DNA from: Candidatus Anammoximicrobium sp.
GTDB taxonomy: Bacteria > Planctomycetota > Planctomycetia > Pirellulales > Pirellulaceae
Direction: 5' to 3'
DNA length: 64,000 nucleotides
Assembly: GCA_012515235.1 (NCBI GenBank)
Contig: JAAYYU010000255.1
Coordinates: 1-64,000 of the forward strand
In this document: positions 47,755-58,114 of the stretch, one piece after another
How positions within the stretch are numbered: position 1 is the first letter of the stretch
Layout: each line of letters opens with the position of its first letter
Position numbers and translations under genes: made by a program
The notes under the pieces: generated by a model
What the model saw: only the letters and a program-made list of their open reading frames with translations
Database searches by the model: none
What the model was told of the DNA's origin: nothing

Positions 47755-48927
47755 ATGAAGCGTCTTCCTCAAGGAACCTTGAGCGTGCTCTGCCTGTCAC
47801 TCGTCGCGGCACTGGCCGCTGCGGCAGACCAGGAGCAGGCCGGCTCCGACTGCTTGCGGATTTACGTGGGCACGTACACTTCGGGGGCCAGCCAAGGGAT
47901 CTATCTGGGCCGGCTCGATTTGGCCGACGGCGGCCTGCGTTTGGACGGCGTGGCGGCGGAAACAAAGAATCCGTCGTTTCTCGCCTTGCACCCCAATCGC
48001 CGGTTTCTGTACGCCGTGGGTGAGATCTCGGACTTTGCGGGGAAACGCACCGGCGCTGTCAACGCCTTTCGCATCGAACCGGCGACCGGCCGTTTGGAAC
48101 CGCTGAATCAACAGTCCTCCGGCGGGCCCGGACCGTGCCATGTGGCCGTCGACCACAGCGGTCGCAACGTTCTGGTCGCGAACTACGGAGGCGGCAGCGC
48201 TGCGGTCCTGCCGATCCGCAAGAACGGAACATTGGGCTCCGCGACGGCGTTCGTACAGCACCAGGGGGCGAGCGTGAATCCGCGGCGTCAGCAAGGTCCG
48301 CACGCCCACTCGATCAATCTGGACCCCGCGAATCGGTTCGCTTTTGTCGCTGATCTCGGCTTGGACAAGGTCCTGATCTACCGCTTCGACGCCGCGGCGG
48401 GCAAGTTGACACCGAATGATCCGCCGTGGGCGTCCGTCGTTCCGGGGGCCGGGCCGCGCCACTTCGCCTTTCACCCCACGGGCAAGTTCGCGTATGTGAT
48501 CAACGAACTGGGCTCCAGCTTGACCGCTTTTCGCTACGACGCAGCGCGAGGAGCCTTGGAAGAAGTGCAAACCGTATCGAGCTTGCCTGCCGGACCCGTG
48601 GAGGGCAACTCAACGGCGGAAGTCCAAGTGCATCCGTCCGGCAAGTTCCTGTACGGCTCCAATCGCGGACACGACAGCATCGCCGTCTTTGCCGCCGACG
48701 CCGTTACCGGCCAATTGAAACTGGTGGAACACGAATCGACGCAGGGCAAGACGCCTCGCAATTTCGGCGTGGACCCGACCGGCCGCTTCCTGCTGGCCTG
48801 CAACCAAGCTTCCGACACGATCGTCGGCTTTCGGATCGATCAGGAAACCGGGGCCTTGACGCCGACGGGCCAGAAGTTGGACGTACCGTCGCCGGTCTGC
48901 GTCAAGTTCATTGCGTTGAATCCCTGA
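47755..48927 (+). CDS. Exported lactonase family protein (6-phosphogluconolactonase-like beta propeller)
   Basis: YVGTYTSGASQGIYLGRLD, GPGPCHVAVDHSGRNVLVANYGGGS, SNRGHDSIAVF, GKTPRNFGVDPTGRFLLACNQ. Confidence 0.85.
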   Translation: MKRLPQGTLSVLCLSLVAALAAAADQEQAGSDCLRIYVGTYTSGASQGIYLGRLDLADGGLRLDGVAAETKNPSFLALHPNRRFLYAVGEISDFAGKRTGAVNAFRIEPATGRLEPLNQQSSGGPGPCHVAVDHSGRNVLVANYGGGSAAVLPIRKNGTLGSATAFVQHQGASVNPRRQQGPHAHSINLDPANRFAFVADLGLDKVLIYRFDAAAGKLTPNDPPWASVVPGAGPRHFAFHPTGKFAYVINELGSSLTAFRYDAARGALEEVQTVSSLPAGPVEGNSTAEVQVHPSGKFLYGSNRGHDSIAVFAADAVTGQLKLVEHESTQGKTPRNFGVDPTGRFLLACNQASDTIVGFRIDQETGALTPTGQKLDVPSPVCVKFIALNP

Positions 48928-49017
48928 CGCAGGCAACGTTGTGAGACCCCAAACCGTTCACTTGGATGTCCGTAGTCTGGAGATCGCCGAATCTCGCAGG
49001 CGGCAGGAGGGCCCACC

Positions 49018-49905
49018 GTGGCGCACGCAACGCCCGTCAGTCCCGCGTCCGTTCGCGGAAGTCAACCCGAACTGGGGCTGAGCCGCTTGACGGAACAAGG
49101 CAGATACTGGGCCGTGTGCCTGCTGCTTGGCCTGGGACTCTGGCTCCTGGCCCGGCGATTGGGAGGCGCGCTTGCCCAACCCTTGGACTCGACCGGGGCC
49201 GTCGCGGCCGCGATCGTGCTGATCCTGTTGGCCGCCGCAGCGCGATGGCCCGCAGGCAAGGCGAGACGATCCGCATCGCCTCCGGCCCGTGCGGAGCGCG
49301 TTGTCCGCTGGCTGACAACGGCAGGCATTTTCGTTTGCGGCGCAGCCCTGTCGCCGCCCAACTCGCCGCCAGGCCCGCTGGCCTTGTTTTGGGGCATCCT
49401 GCTGACCGCTGAAGCGGCGTCGTTTGCCGCCCGAAGATTCCACGGCCGGCGACTCCCTGTCGGTTTCGACATTGCGGGGAACGTCGAGGCGAACTCAATC
49501 AGCGACAAGAGTGCCGGGAACGCAGCGGCTTGGCCGCCGCCGGCGTTGAGCGAGTCCATGGGGGAGGAAGAGGAAGGCGAACTTCTTCCTCCCGGCGTTT
49601 CGCAGCGGATCTCGCGATCCCAGGATGAGGCCGACGGCGAGATCATCTCCGGATTGGTGCGGTGCTCGTTCGAGCCCCACGAAAGGCAACGCGATATCCA
49701 TCTTGCCTTCTGCCCCCCGCTGAAGCAGATTCCGCAGTTCAGCGCCGAACAAGTCGAAGGCCCCCCGGCAAGAATTCGCCCGTCTCTGGTAGAAACGTTC
49801 GGCGTCGGGCTGGAAGTCAAGTTGGCCGCGCTCAGCAGCGAACCAGCGAGCGTCCAGATTCAGTTCTTCGCGTGCGAGGAGCCAATCGGGGAAGAGGCCG
49901 GCTGA
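49018..49905 (+). CDS. Hypothetical membrane protein
   Basis: GTG-start ORF with two or more TM segments and a hydrophilic C-terminal domain; no recognised family. Confidence 0.45.
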   Translation: MAHATPVSPASVRGSQPELGLSRLTEQGRYWAVCLLLGLGLWLLARRLGGALAQPLDSTGAVAAAIVLILLAAAARWPAGKARRSASPPARAERVVRWLTTAGIFVCGAALSPPNSPPGPLALFWGILLTAEAASFAARRFHGRRLPVGFDIAGNVEANSISDKSAGNAAAWPPPALSESMGEEEEGELLPPGVSQRISRSQDEADGEIISGLVRCSFEPHERQRDIHLAFCPPLKQIPQFSAEQVEGPPARIRPSLVETFGVGLEVKLAALSSEPASVQIQFFACEEPIGEEAG

Positions 49906-50362
49906 TCGCTACCGATGGCCGGTCGGGGGTCACCTTCACCTCCATCTGACTCCGGCAGTGCTCGCGCGAAGCAAGCGATTCCGCAGCCACCTCCGCCCTG
50001 CCCGAAGACTCCAGCAACATCGCCTTCTGAAAAAGCTGCGCGATGTAAGGATCGGCCCACGGCAACAAGTCGATTTCGGGTCTCTGAGAGACGCGGCAAG
50101 CGGTCGATTCGATCATGGCCAACTCCGTTTCGGCGTGGTGAAGTTCGCAGGAGGAGAAGTTCGCGTTCCTTCCGACAACACAAATCAAGTAATGCAACTG
50201 GAATGCCAAACCATCCCACCATCGCCGCGCGGAGTGAAAAGAAGTTTCTAAGACGAAACGGCGATACATGTTACAATGATACGGCTGAAATGTTTATGGG
50301 CGTCTCGCAGCGTCCGCAAGGATGCAGAATTGAATTATTCGGGCGAGCAGACAGCCGGATTT

Positions 50363-50908
50363 TCAAACCATGCGGAGAAGCCGAGGGCGGCGGATCTTCG
50401 TCCCGTAAACGCGACCGTGCCGCGCTAGCAAATCGGAGAAGCTGCCTTGCAGAAACTCATAGGCGGCCACCGGCGGAGCGGCGGAAAGATACTGGCGGGC
50501 CAGAGCTTCCATTTCCGCGTCGTACTCTTTTTGCGAATGCGTGTGAGCATAGCACCGACCGGGATGGCGGCGCAGATCGCCGTCAAACAAAGGGCTGATG
50601 TGCCACAGTTCGTGGAAAATGGTAACCAGCTTTTCGCGAAACCCCAGATCCATGAACCGGGGCAGGTAAAACGTCAGGATATACAGAATTTCGCGTCCCT
50701 GAGCATCGTAAAGCCTCTGAATGCCATAGGTGCGAGTCCGGCGGCGGCACGTCAACGCTCCGCCTGCAAAACGCATCGGCGTCAGCGAAGCATACATGCC
50801 GTGGCTGGTGCGTTTGCGGGCTTGCGCAAACGAGATGGCGACATGCGTTAGATCGATATGCGCCAACGGCGGAAGACGCACAATCGCATCCGCACAGAAC
50901 CGGCGCAT
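50363..50908 (-). CDS. Putative zinc metallopeptidase (HExxH)
   Basis: VTIFHELWHISPLFDGD with downstream EYDAEMEALARQYL; ORF can extend to 51049. Confidence 0.5.
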   Translation of the reverse strand: MRRFCADAIVRLPPLAHIDLTHVAISFAQARKRTSHGMYASLTPMRFAGGALTCRRRTRTYGIQRLYDAQGREILYILTFYLPRFMDLGFREKLVTIFHELWHISPLFDGDLRRHPGRCYAHTHSQKEYDAEMEALARQYLSAAPPVAAYEFLQGSFSDLLARHGRVYGTKIRRPRLLRMV

Positions 50909-51062
50909 CGAGTTCGTAAAGCTGAAGCCACGCACCGACGGGTTAGCAGGGGATCGCCCGGAAAACTCGCCACCGTGCATCCTCGATACTCCGACACGTG
51001 CTCCGTCGGTCAGGCACTCCGACTTTCGCGCCGCCGCTGTGCCGTCCACCTTGCGGCCAGCG

Positions 51063-51668
51063 TTACTGCTCGGCGGTTGCCTCAGCAGGCTCTGCCTCGG
51101 CCACTTCGAACGTCGGCTTCTCGCTCACCTGCTTCACGCGGTCGTGGACACCGACCAGTTCCAGGATCGCCCGCTCGCCCGCGTCGCCCAACCGGGGCTT
51201 CGCCAGACGCAAGATGCGGGTGTAACCGCCCTCGCGAGCCTCAAAGCGCGGAGCGACTTCTTCAAACAGAACCCGGACGGCCTGTTTGTCGCCGATCATC
51301 TGCAGAACCCGGCGCCGAGCCGTTACGGCGGGGGCCATCGCCTGGCACCAGGACTGCCACTGCGGCCCCGTACGCCAGCGTTTCCACTCCTCCGAATTCC
51401 GCTCCGCATCGGTCGCGTGCTGGCGTGCCTCCGCCTCGGCTTGCAACGATTGGCAGGCAATCGTAATGCATTTCTCCACCAGCGGCCTGACTTCGCGAGC
51501 TTTCTCCAGGGTGGTCACGATTCGCCCCTTGACCTTGGGCGCATTCTCCTCCAAGTCGGCATCGACCTCGCGTTCGGTCAGGAACAGGCTGCTGGCCAGA
51601 TTCTTGAGCATCGCCTGACGATGACTGGAAGTCCGGCCCAAATGTCGTCCACGTTTTCGGTGTCTCAT
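51063..51668 (-). CDS. rplQ: Ribosomal protein bL17 with internal insertion
   Basis: MRHRKRGRHLGRTSSHRQAMLKNLASSL; FEEVAPRFEAREGGYTRILRL. Confidence 0.95.
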   Translation of the reverse strand: MRHRKRGRHLGRTSSHRQAMLKNLASSLFLTEREVDADLEENAPKVKGRIVTTLEKAREVRPLVEKCITIACQSLQAEAEARQHATDAERNSEEWKRWRTGPQWQSWCQAMAPAVTARRRVLQMIGDKQAVRVLFEEVAPRFEAREGGYTRILRLAKPRLGDAGERAILELVGVHDRVKQVSEKPTFEVAEAEPAEATAEQ

Positions 51669-51703
51669 GATCGCAAACTCTATCGGTTGCTAAGCGTTTT
51701 CCA

Positions 51704-52699
51704 TTAGCGAAACAACGGCGAGGGAGGCGGCAATCGCATCCCCAAGTGCAAGCCGAGTTGCCGGAGTTTCTCCCGGACCTCGTTCAACGTCGTTTCGCCG
51801 AAATTGCGGACCTCCAGCAACTGATCCTCGTTCCGCTGGACCAAATCCCGCACCGTGCTGATGTTCTCCGACTCCAGACAATTCATCGCCCGAACGGACA
51901 ACTTCAGTTCGGCCAAGCTCTGGCTGAGCTTCGCCTCCATCAAGCCGTCCAGCCCGATCGCCCCCGACTTGGCGGGAACACTGATCCGTGTGCCCAACTG
52001 CGTGTACTGCACGAAGGGGTTCAGGTGCTTTCGCAAGATCTTGGCCGCCTCGACCATCGCCATCTCCGGATGAAGCGAGCCGTTCGTCCAGATCTCCAGC
52101 GTCAGCTTGTCGTAGTTCGTTTTCTGTCCGACCCGCGTCTCTTCGATTTCGTACCTCACTCGGATCACCGGGCTGAACACGGCGTCGATCGGAATGATGC
52201 CAATTTCATGATCGGTGGCGCTGTGTTCGGAGGCGGGAACGTATCCCCGGCCGTTCTCCACGACCATCTCCATCATGAACGGCACGTTGTCGGTCAACGT
52301 CGCCAACACGTGCTCACGGTTGATCACTTCTACGTCGGCATCCGTACGGACATCCGCCCCGGTGACGACGCCGGTTTCGTTCTTCTCGACGGTAATGACC
52401 TTGGTGGATTCGCTATGATTCTTCACCACCAAAGACTTGACGTTGAGGACAATATCGGTGACATCTTCCAAGACGCCCGGAATCGTGCTGAACTCGTGCT
52501 GCGCACCCCGGATCTTGATCTGCGTGACCGCGCTCCCGGTCAGACTGGAAAGCATGATGCGCCTCAGGCTGTTGCCCACGGTCACACCGAACCCTCGCTC
52601 GAACGGCTCGGCCACGAATTTGCCGTACGTCGACGACAACGTGGCCGTGTCACAGGTGACCACGCTGGGCAATTCGAGTCCCCGCCAACGAATGTGCAT
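51704..52699 (-). CDS. rpoA: DNA-directed RNA polymerase subunit alpha
   Basis: [29 protein letters not shown]-terminal [23 protein letters not shown]. Confidence 0.97.
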   Translation of the reverse strand: MHIRWRGLELPSVVTCDTATLSSTYGKFVAEPFERGFGVTVGNSLRRIMLSSLTGSAVTQIKIRGAQHEFSTIPGVLEDVTDIVLNVKSLVVKNHSESTKVITVEKNETGVVTGADVRTDADVEVINREHVLATLTDNVPFMMEMVVENGRGYVPASEHSATDHEIGIIPIDAVFSPVIRVRYEIEETRVGQKTNYDKLTLEIWTNGSLHPEMAMVEAAKILRKHLNPFVQYTQLGTRISVPAKSGAIGLDGLMEAKLSQSLAELKLSVRAMNCLESENISTVRDLVQRNEDQLLEVRNFGETTLNEVREKLRQLGLHLGMRLPPPSPLFR

Positions 52700-52774
52700 C
52701 GATCGCTCCTTACACCTGCCAGCTGCGCTCTCTCGCTTATTAAAACCCCGCCCTTCGGCTAAAGGCTCCGCACC

Positions 52775-53158
52775 CTAGACGCGACGCTTCTTGCGGGGAC
52801 GGCAGCCGTTATGCGGGATTGGTGTGCAATCCTCGATTGATTTCACCGTCAACCCTGCGGCCTGCAGGGCAGTAATCGCACTCTCTCGCCCCGATCCGGG
52901 GCCCTTCACGCGAACGTCCACTTCCTTCACGCCAAATTTGATCGCTTTTTCCGCCGCCTGCTGCCCGGCGCACTGGCCGGCGAAAGGCGTGCTCTTGCGG
53001 CTCCCCTTGAATCCGCACGTGCCCGCACTCGCCCAGCACAACGTATCCCCTTTGGTGTCCGTAATCGTCACCGTCGTGTTGTTGAACGTGGCCTCAATAA
53101 AGGCAATGCCCACGGTGACGTTGCGGCGAATCTTCTTTTTCTTGGTCTTAACAGCCAC
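52775..53158 (-). CDS. rpsK: Ribosomal protein uS11
   Basis: [42 protein letters not shown]. Confidence 0.97.
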   Translation of the reverse strand: MAVKTKKKKIRRNVTVGIAFIEATFNNTTVTITDTKGDTLCWASAGTCGFKGSRKSTPFAGQCAGQQAAEKAIKFGVKEVDVRVKGPGSGRESAITALQAAGLTVKSIEDCTPIPHNGCRPRKKRRV

Positions 53159-53237
53159 CCATCCGCTCCTTTGATACCGAATTCACGCGCCCACCACCAC
53201 CGCCGAGTCAATCGCGCGCCCTACCCGGCGGCAAATC

Positions 53238-53621
53238 TTAGTGAAGATCCTTGACGCCCTTCTTTCCGGCGACCGTCTTCTTGGGACCCTTTCGCGTGCG
53301 GGCGTTCGTCCTGGTCCGCTGACCTCGAACGGGCAACCCCAATCGGTGCCGAATGCCGCGATAACACTTGATGTCCCGCAAGCGGTTCACATTCTGCTGC
53401 AATTGACGCCGCAGAGGCCCTTCCACAACGTAGTCCCGTTCCAACAGGGCCGCCAAACGGCCGAGTTCATCGTCCGCCAACTCGCGTGCCTTGCGGTGCG
53501 GATCAACACCCGCCTTGTGGCAAAGCTCTCGTGACGTGTTCGGCCCTACGCCGTATAAGTACGTCAAGGAGATGAACGTCGGCTTGTCGTTGGGAATGTC
53601 AACACCCAGTAGACGTGGCAT
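53238..53621 (-). CDS. rpsM: Ribosomal protein uS13
   Basis: LLGVDIPNDKPTFISLTYLYGVG; GIRHRLGLPVRGQRTRTNARTRKGPKKT. Confidence 0.97.
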   Translation of the reverse strand: MPRLLGVDIPNDKPTFISLTYLYGVGPNTSRELCHKAGVDPHRKARELADDELGRLAALLERDYVVEGPLRRQLQQNVNRLRDIKCYRGIRHRLGLPVRGQRTRTNARTRKGPKKTVAGKKGVKDLH

Positions 53622-53636
53622 CAATTCGCTCCTAAG

Positions 53637-53750
53637 TTAACCCTGCCGCTGCTTGTGCCGCGGATTCGTGCAAATCACAAAAACTCGACCACGCCGCCGC
53701 ACAATCTTGCAGTTCTCGCAAATCTTCCGAACGCTTGCTCGTACCTTCAT
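53637..53750 (-). CDS. rpmJ: Ribosomal protein bL36 (C+ zinc form)
   Basis: Reverse-strand translation [37 protein letters not shown]; 37 aa, absent from the supplied ORF list. Confidence 0.95.
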   Translation of the reverse strand: MKVRASVRKICENCKIVRRRGRVFVICTNPRHKQRQG

Positions 53751-53925
53751 CGCTGACCTCCAGCCGTTTTTCGGCAAACTGCCAAATTTAATTCGGAAAT
53801 GGGGGAATCATCAAGGGGCCAAGGCAAGAACGTCCGAAAATGGCACGCATTTCCAGAACATACTTCAGGGACACGAAACCAATCCAGCCTGCTTGGACTC
53901 CACCAGCAACGTGCCGCTGACAAAA

Positions 53926-55299
53926 TCAGGATTCAAGCAGCCCTCGATAGTTTCTCATGACCAAGTGGCTGTCTATTTTCTGCACCAAATCAAACGCTAC
54001 GCTGACCGCAATCAGCAGACCTGTACCACCGTAAAAGCTTGCAATAGTGAAACTTACGCCCAGAGAACTGGAAACAATCGTGGGCACAATCGCGACGATC
54101 GCCAAGAAGCCAGCACCGACATAGGTGATTCGCACCATCACCTTCTCCAGATAGTCCGCAGTACGTTTTCCAGGTCGGTAGCCTGGAATAAATGTACCGT
54201 AGTCCTTCAGGTTCTCTGACATCTCCTTGGGATTAAACGTGATCGCCGTCCAAAAATAGCAAAAGAAGTAAATAAAGGCGATGTACATCAGGTTGTATAA
54301 GAACGAGGTGCCGCGGTTGAACATGTCGGCAATCTGACTCAATTGCGACGACGCTCCCGTGAGGATGTTGCCCAAGAAGGCAAAAAACATGGCTGGCAAC
54401 ATCAGAAGGCTGCTGGCGAAAATGATCGGCATCACACCCGCTTGATTGATCCGCAATGGCAAATACTGGCGTGTACCGCCGTAAGTCCGCCGTCCCCGAA
54501 CATGCTTGGCGCTCTGCGTCGGTATCCGCCTTTGCCCCAGCGTAATAAACACCACGCCGACGACCACACCGACAAACAACAGCGACAGGATGATCAGATG
54601 CTCGACACCGATCCGGCCGGCCATGACGCCGACCAGTTGCAACTCGGCGTTTTTGACCAGGTCGACCAACGCACCAGGCATACGAGCCAAAATGCCCGCC
54701 ATGATCAACAGACTGATTCCGTTGCCGATGCCAAATTCGTCAATCTGTTCGCCCAGCCACATCAGAAAGATCGTGCCACACGTCATCGTAACAACCGAGG
54801 TCAACTGCCAAGCCAGACTTAGCTCGCCTCGGGCATTCAAGAACGATGGATCGATCAATCCGCCGCCGCTGCCGCCGCCAGCCCCCATCAAATACCAACG
54901 AACGTACATCCAGCTTTGCAACAGACAAAGAAAGACGGTGAGGTAGCGTGTATACTCGTTGATCTTCTTGCGCCCCGTCTCGCCTTCCTTTCGCAACTCT
55001 TCAATGGGCTTCCAGACGCTGCCCAGCAACTGAAAGATGATCGAAGCGGAGATGTACGGCATGATCCCCAAACCAAAAATCGTCGCCTCGCGCAGGTTAC
55101 TGGCGCTGAACACCGCCACGCGGTCCACAAAGTCCCCCAGGCCTCCTTGCTCCGTGCTGGATTTCGCCATCACCTCCTGGTTGATGGTCGGCAAGGGAAT
55201 GTGATAGCCCACCCGATAAATAGCCAGGAAGATCAACGTCAAAAAGATCTTTTGACGGAGTTCCGGGATGGTGAAAACGACACGCAGTTTTTCCCACAT
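53926..55299 (-). CDS. secY: Preprotein translocase subunit SecY
   Basis: YRVGYHIPLP, FGLGIMPYISASIIFQLL, YRPGKRTADYLEKVM. Confidence 0.97.
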   Translation of the reverse strand: MWEKLRVVFTIPELRQKIFLTLIFLAIYRVGYHIPLPTINQEVMAKSSTEQGGLGDFVDRVAVFSASNLREATIFGLGIMPYISASIIFQLLGSVWKPIEELRKEGETGRKKINEYTRYLTVFLCLLQSWMYVRWYLMGAGGGSGGGLIDPSFLNARGELSLAWQLTSVVTMTCGTIFLMWLGEQIDEFGIGNGISLLIMAGILARMPGALVDLVKNAELQLVGVMAGRIGVEHLIILSLLFVGVVVGVVFITLGQRRIPTQSAKHVRGRRTYGGTRQYLPLRINQAGVMPIIFASSLLMLPAMFFAFLGNILTGASSQLSQIADMFNRGTSFLYNLMYIAFIYFFCYFWTAITFNPKEMSENLKDYGTFIPGYRPGKRTADYLEKVMVRITYVGAGFLAIVAIVPTIVSSSLGVSFTIASFYGGTGLLIAVSVAFDLVQKIDSHLVMRNYRGLLES

Positions 55300-55397
55300 G
55301 ATCGAGATCCATCCTTTCCGAGTTCACGCTTCCTGCAAGCTAAAAGACCCAGGGAAAAGCCACCACGACAAACACGGTCAACAACATCCCCGCCAGC

Positions 55398-55898
55398 CTA
55401 AACGGTCGGTGCATCAACCGCTTCACTCGGCGCCGCCAACTCCGGCCTGCGACCTGGCAGGACGCTCACACTGCCGCCGGCCTTCTCAATCTTTTCCCGC
55501 GCTGCAGTGCTGAATCGGTGGGCCGCCACGTTTAGACTCTTGGTCAACTCCCCAAATCCAAGCACCTTCAGTTCGTCATAGCGTCGTTTGACTAGCGATT
55601 TGGCTCGCAGTGTTTCTGGATTGACCTCTTCGCCCGCCGTAAACACACGTTCCAGATCGGCCAAGTTCACCGTTGCGACGCGCAGTGCGAAGGAGTTGTT
55701 GAAGCCGCGCTTGGGAACTCGCCGGACCAACGGCATCGTCCCGCCCTGGTAGATCGGCAAAGCGCCGTAACCGGCGTTCGAGCGTTGGCCCTTGTGGCCG
55801 CGACCGGCGGTCTTGCCTCGCCCTGAGCCCGGTCCGCGACCGATGCGACGGCCTTTCTTGTGCTTCTGGATTCCGCTGTGGACATCGCTCAAATTCAT
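55398..55898 (-). CDS. rplO: Ribosomal protein uL15
   Basis: [32 protein letters not shown] overlap with rpsE. Confidence 0.95.
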   Translation of the reverse strand: MNLSDVHSGIQKHKKGRRIGRGPGSGRGKTAGRGHKGQRSNAGYGALPIYQGGTMPLVRRVPKRGFNNSFALRVATVNLADLERVFTAGEEVNPETLRAKSLVKRRYDELKVLGFGELTKSLNVAAHRFSTAAREKIEKAGGSVSVLPGRRPELAAPSEAVDAPTV

Positions 55899-56383
55899 GT
55901 CAGGGTGACTCCTCGCAAACGTTCCACGTCCTGCCGCGTCCGCAGTTGGCTCAACGCTTGAAACGTCGCCTTCACCAGGGTGATCGGATTGTTGGTCCCC
56001 AGGCTCTTGGTCAAGATGTTCTTAATGCCCGCCGCCTCGCAGACGGATCGCACGGCGTCGCCCGCAATAATACCCGTTCCGGGCCCGGCCGGCATCAGCA
56101 GCACCTGGCCGGCGCCAAACCTGCCGCGCACCGCGTGCGGAATGGTGCCTTCGATCAGCGCGATCTCGACCATCTGCCGGGACGCTTGCTTGTTCGCCTT
56201 CTCGACACTGGGAGGAACCTCGTTGGCCTTGCCATAGCCCCACCCCACTTTGCCTTTGCCATCGCCGACGACCGTCATGGCGGCGAAGCTGAACCGACGC
56301 CCGCCCTTGACGACCGCCGCACAGCGCCGGATGTTGACGACTTTTTCGACTGAGGTTTCCCCGTAGGGAGCGTCTGTAGCCAC
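55895..56383 (-). CDS. rpsE: Ribosomal protein uS5
   Basis: [42 protein letters not shown]. Confidence 0.96.
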   Translation of the reverse strand: MATDAPYGETSVEKVVNIRRCAAVVKGGRRFSFAAMTVVGDGKGKVGWGYGKANEVPPSVEKANKQASRQMVEIALIEGTIPHAVRGRFGAGQVLLMPAGPGTGIIAGDAVRSVCEAAGIKNILTKSLGTNNPITLVKATFQALSQLRTRQDVERLRGVTLT

Positions 56384-56421
56384 GATGCACCTGTTTCCGA
56401 TCCGAAACCCTACGAATCGTC

Positions 56422-56790
56422 CTAAAACACCAATCCTGCTTCTCTGGCAGCATCCGCCAGGGCAGCCACCCGCCCATGATACTTGCAGTGGCCGCGGTCG
56501 AAACGCACTTCCTTAATTCCTGCCTGCAGCGCCTTGGCGGCCAGGACCTTGCCCACGACGACCGCGGCGGCCTTATTCCCGCCGTACGAGAGTTGCTCGC
56601 GCAACTCCTTGTCCCGGGAACTGGCAGAAACCAACGTCTTCCCGGCAAGGTCGTCGATCACCTGGCAGCTGATGTTCTGGAGACTGCGATGCACGCTGAG
56701 CCGAGGCCGATCGGCCGTCCCACGGACGCTGTTGCGCACGTGGAACCTACGTCGCTGCCTCCGCTGGTTCACAATCTGTTGCTTCTTCAC
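56422..56790 (-). CDS. rplR: Ribosomal protein uL18
   Basis: [31 protein letters not shown]-like reading; [26 protein letters not shown]. Confidence 0.95.
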   Translation of the reverse strand: MKKQQIVNQRRQRRRFHVRNSVRGTADRPRLSVHRSLQNISCQVIDDLAGKTLVSASSRDKELREQLSYGGNKAAAVVVGKVLAAKALQAGIKEVRFDRGHCKYHGRVAALADAAREAGLVF

Positions 56791-56870
56791 GGTTCAATCC
56801 AAGCGTATAGGGTTCTGGCCTGCGGGCGTCTCTGCGCGAAAACGTACGGTCCACATCGTTGTAAACCGCC

Positions 56871-57413
56871 TTAGGTCGCCGCTTTGCCCGGTTTGATTTT
56901 CACGTGTTCGCCCTCATATCGGATTCCCTTGCCCTTGTAGGGCTCCGGCTTCCGCAACGCACGCACTTCGGCAGCGAACTCGCCGACCTGCTGCTTGTCA
57001 CAGCCCTGCACGACAATGTGCGTCTGATCCGGACAGGTTACCTGCAGACCGGGAGGAATCGCCTTCTGTAACTCGTTGGCATACCCCACCCGCAGTTGCA
57101 GGACGGTGCCCTGCACTGCCGCCAGGTAACCCACGCCCACGATTTCGAGCCGCTTCTGGTACCCGTCCTTGACCCCCTGGATCATGTTGTTGATCAGGGC
57201 ACGAGTCAGGCCGTGGAAAGCGCGGGATTCGCGATTCTCCTGCAACCGCTCCACCACCACGCTGCGTCCCGCCTCGTCCACACGGACCGTCACTTCGGGA
57301 CGATGCTCCCACTGCAGCTTGCCCTTGGGGCCTTCCACCGACACCATGCGTCCCTGGACGGAAACGTTGACGCCGTCCAAAATCGGCACGGGTTTCTTTC
57401 CGATGCGTGACAT
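56871..57413 (-). CDS. rplF: Ribosomal protein uL6
   Basis: MSRIGKKPVPILDGVNVSVQGRMVSVEGPKGKL; EPYKGKGIRYEGEHVKIKPGKA. Confidence 0.96.
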   Translation of the reverse strand: MSRIGKKPVPILDGVNVSVQGRMVSVEGPKGKLQWEHRPEVTVRVDEAGRSVVVERLQENRESRAFHGLTRALINNMIQGVKDGYQKRLEIVGVGYLAAVQGTVLQLRVGYANELQKAIPPGLQVTCPDQTHIVVQGCDKQQVGEFAAEVRALRKPEPYKGKGIRYEGEHVKIKPGKAAT

Positions 57414-57433
57414 AGCAACACCGCTTCCCGCTA

Positions 57434-57829
57434 CTACCAAATCTCACACAAGACTTCACCGCCCAGCTTCCGTTGCCGCGCTTCGCGGTCGCTGACAACT
57501 CCCCGACTGGTGCTGATGATTGTAATCCCCATGCCATTAAGCACGGGCCGCAGTTCCTTGGCCCGGCAATAAACGCGCCGTCCTGGTTTGCTCACGCGGC
57601 GGATCTTCTGGATCAGACGCTCGCCGTTGGGACCGTATTTCAATTCCAGGCGCAAATGCGATAGAGGCGCTGCCTCGACGACTTGCCAGTCCCAGATGTA
57701 TCCCTCGCGCTTGAGGACGTCCGCCAAGCCCCGTTTGACGTTGGACAAAGGCACGTCGACATAGGGCCTCTCTACGCGGACCGCGTTCCGGATGCGAGTC
57801 AACATATCGGCGATCGGGTCGGTCATCAT
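57434..57829 (-). CDS. rpsH: Ribosomal protein uS8
   Basis: MTDPIADMLTRIRNAVRV; STSRGVVSDREARQRKLGGEVLCEIW. Confidence 0.96.
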   Translation of the reverse strand: MMTDPIADMLTRIRNAVRVERPYVDVPLSNVKRGLADVLKREGYIWDWQVVEAAPLSHLRLELKYGPNGERLIQKIRRVSKPGRRVYCRAKELRPVLNGMGITIISTSRGVVSDREARQRKLGGEVLCEIW

Positions 57830-57847
57830 CTTCGTTGAGTTCTCCCA

Positions 57848-58033
57848 CTACCAGCTCGACTTGCGCACGCCAGGTATCAGTCCCTGATCCGCCAGTTTGC
57901 GGAAACAAATCCGGCAGATGCCGAACTTTCGGTAAACCGCGCGCGGCCGGCCGCACAGTCGGCAACGCCGTTTTTGACGCGTCGCGAATTTGGCCACGCG
58001 GCGCGACTTCGCAATCTTCGATTTACTTGCCAC
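57848..58033 (-). CDS. rpsN: Ribosomal protein uS14, zinc-binding form
   Basis: GTG start; [38 protein letters not shown]. Confidence 0.95.
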   Translation of the reverse strand: MASKSKIAKSRRVAKFATRQKRRCRLCGRPRAVYRKFGICRICFRKLADQGLIPGVRKSSW

Positions 58034-58114
58034 GGATGTCCACCTGTCTCCAAAACTAACTTGTTGACACGCCCTCTGGCCGCAGGCTCGCGCCGCGGCA
58101 GAATCCGGCATCTC

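Noticed and set aside
53751-53925. Possible infA/map gene between secY and rpmJ
   Set aside because: The gap is ~175 bp and no matching IF-1 or methionine aminopeptidase sequence could be read on either strand.
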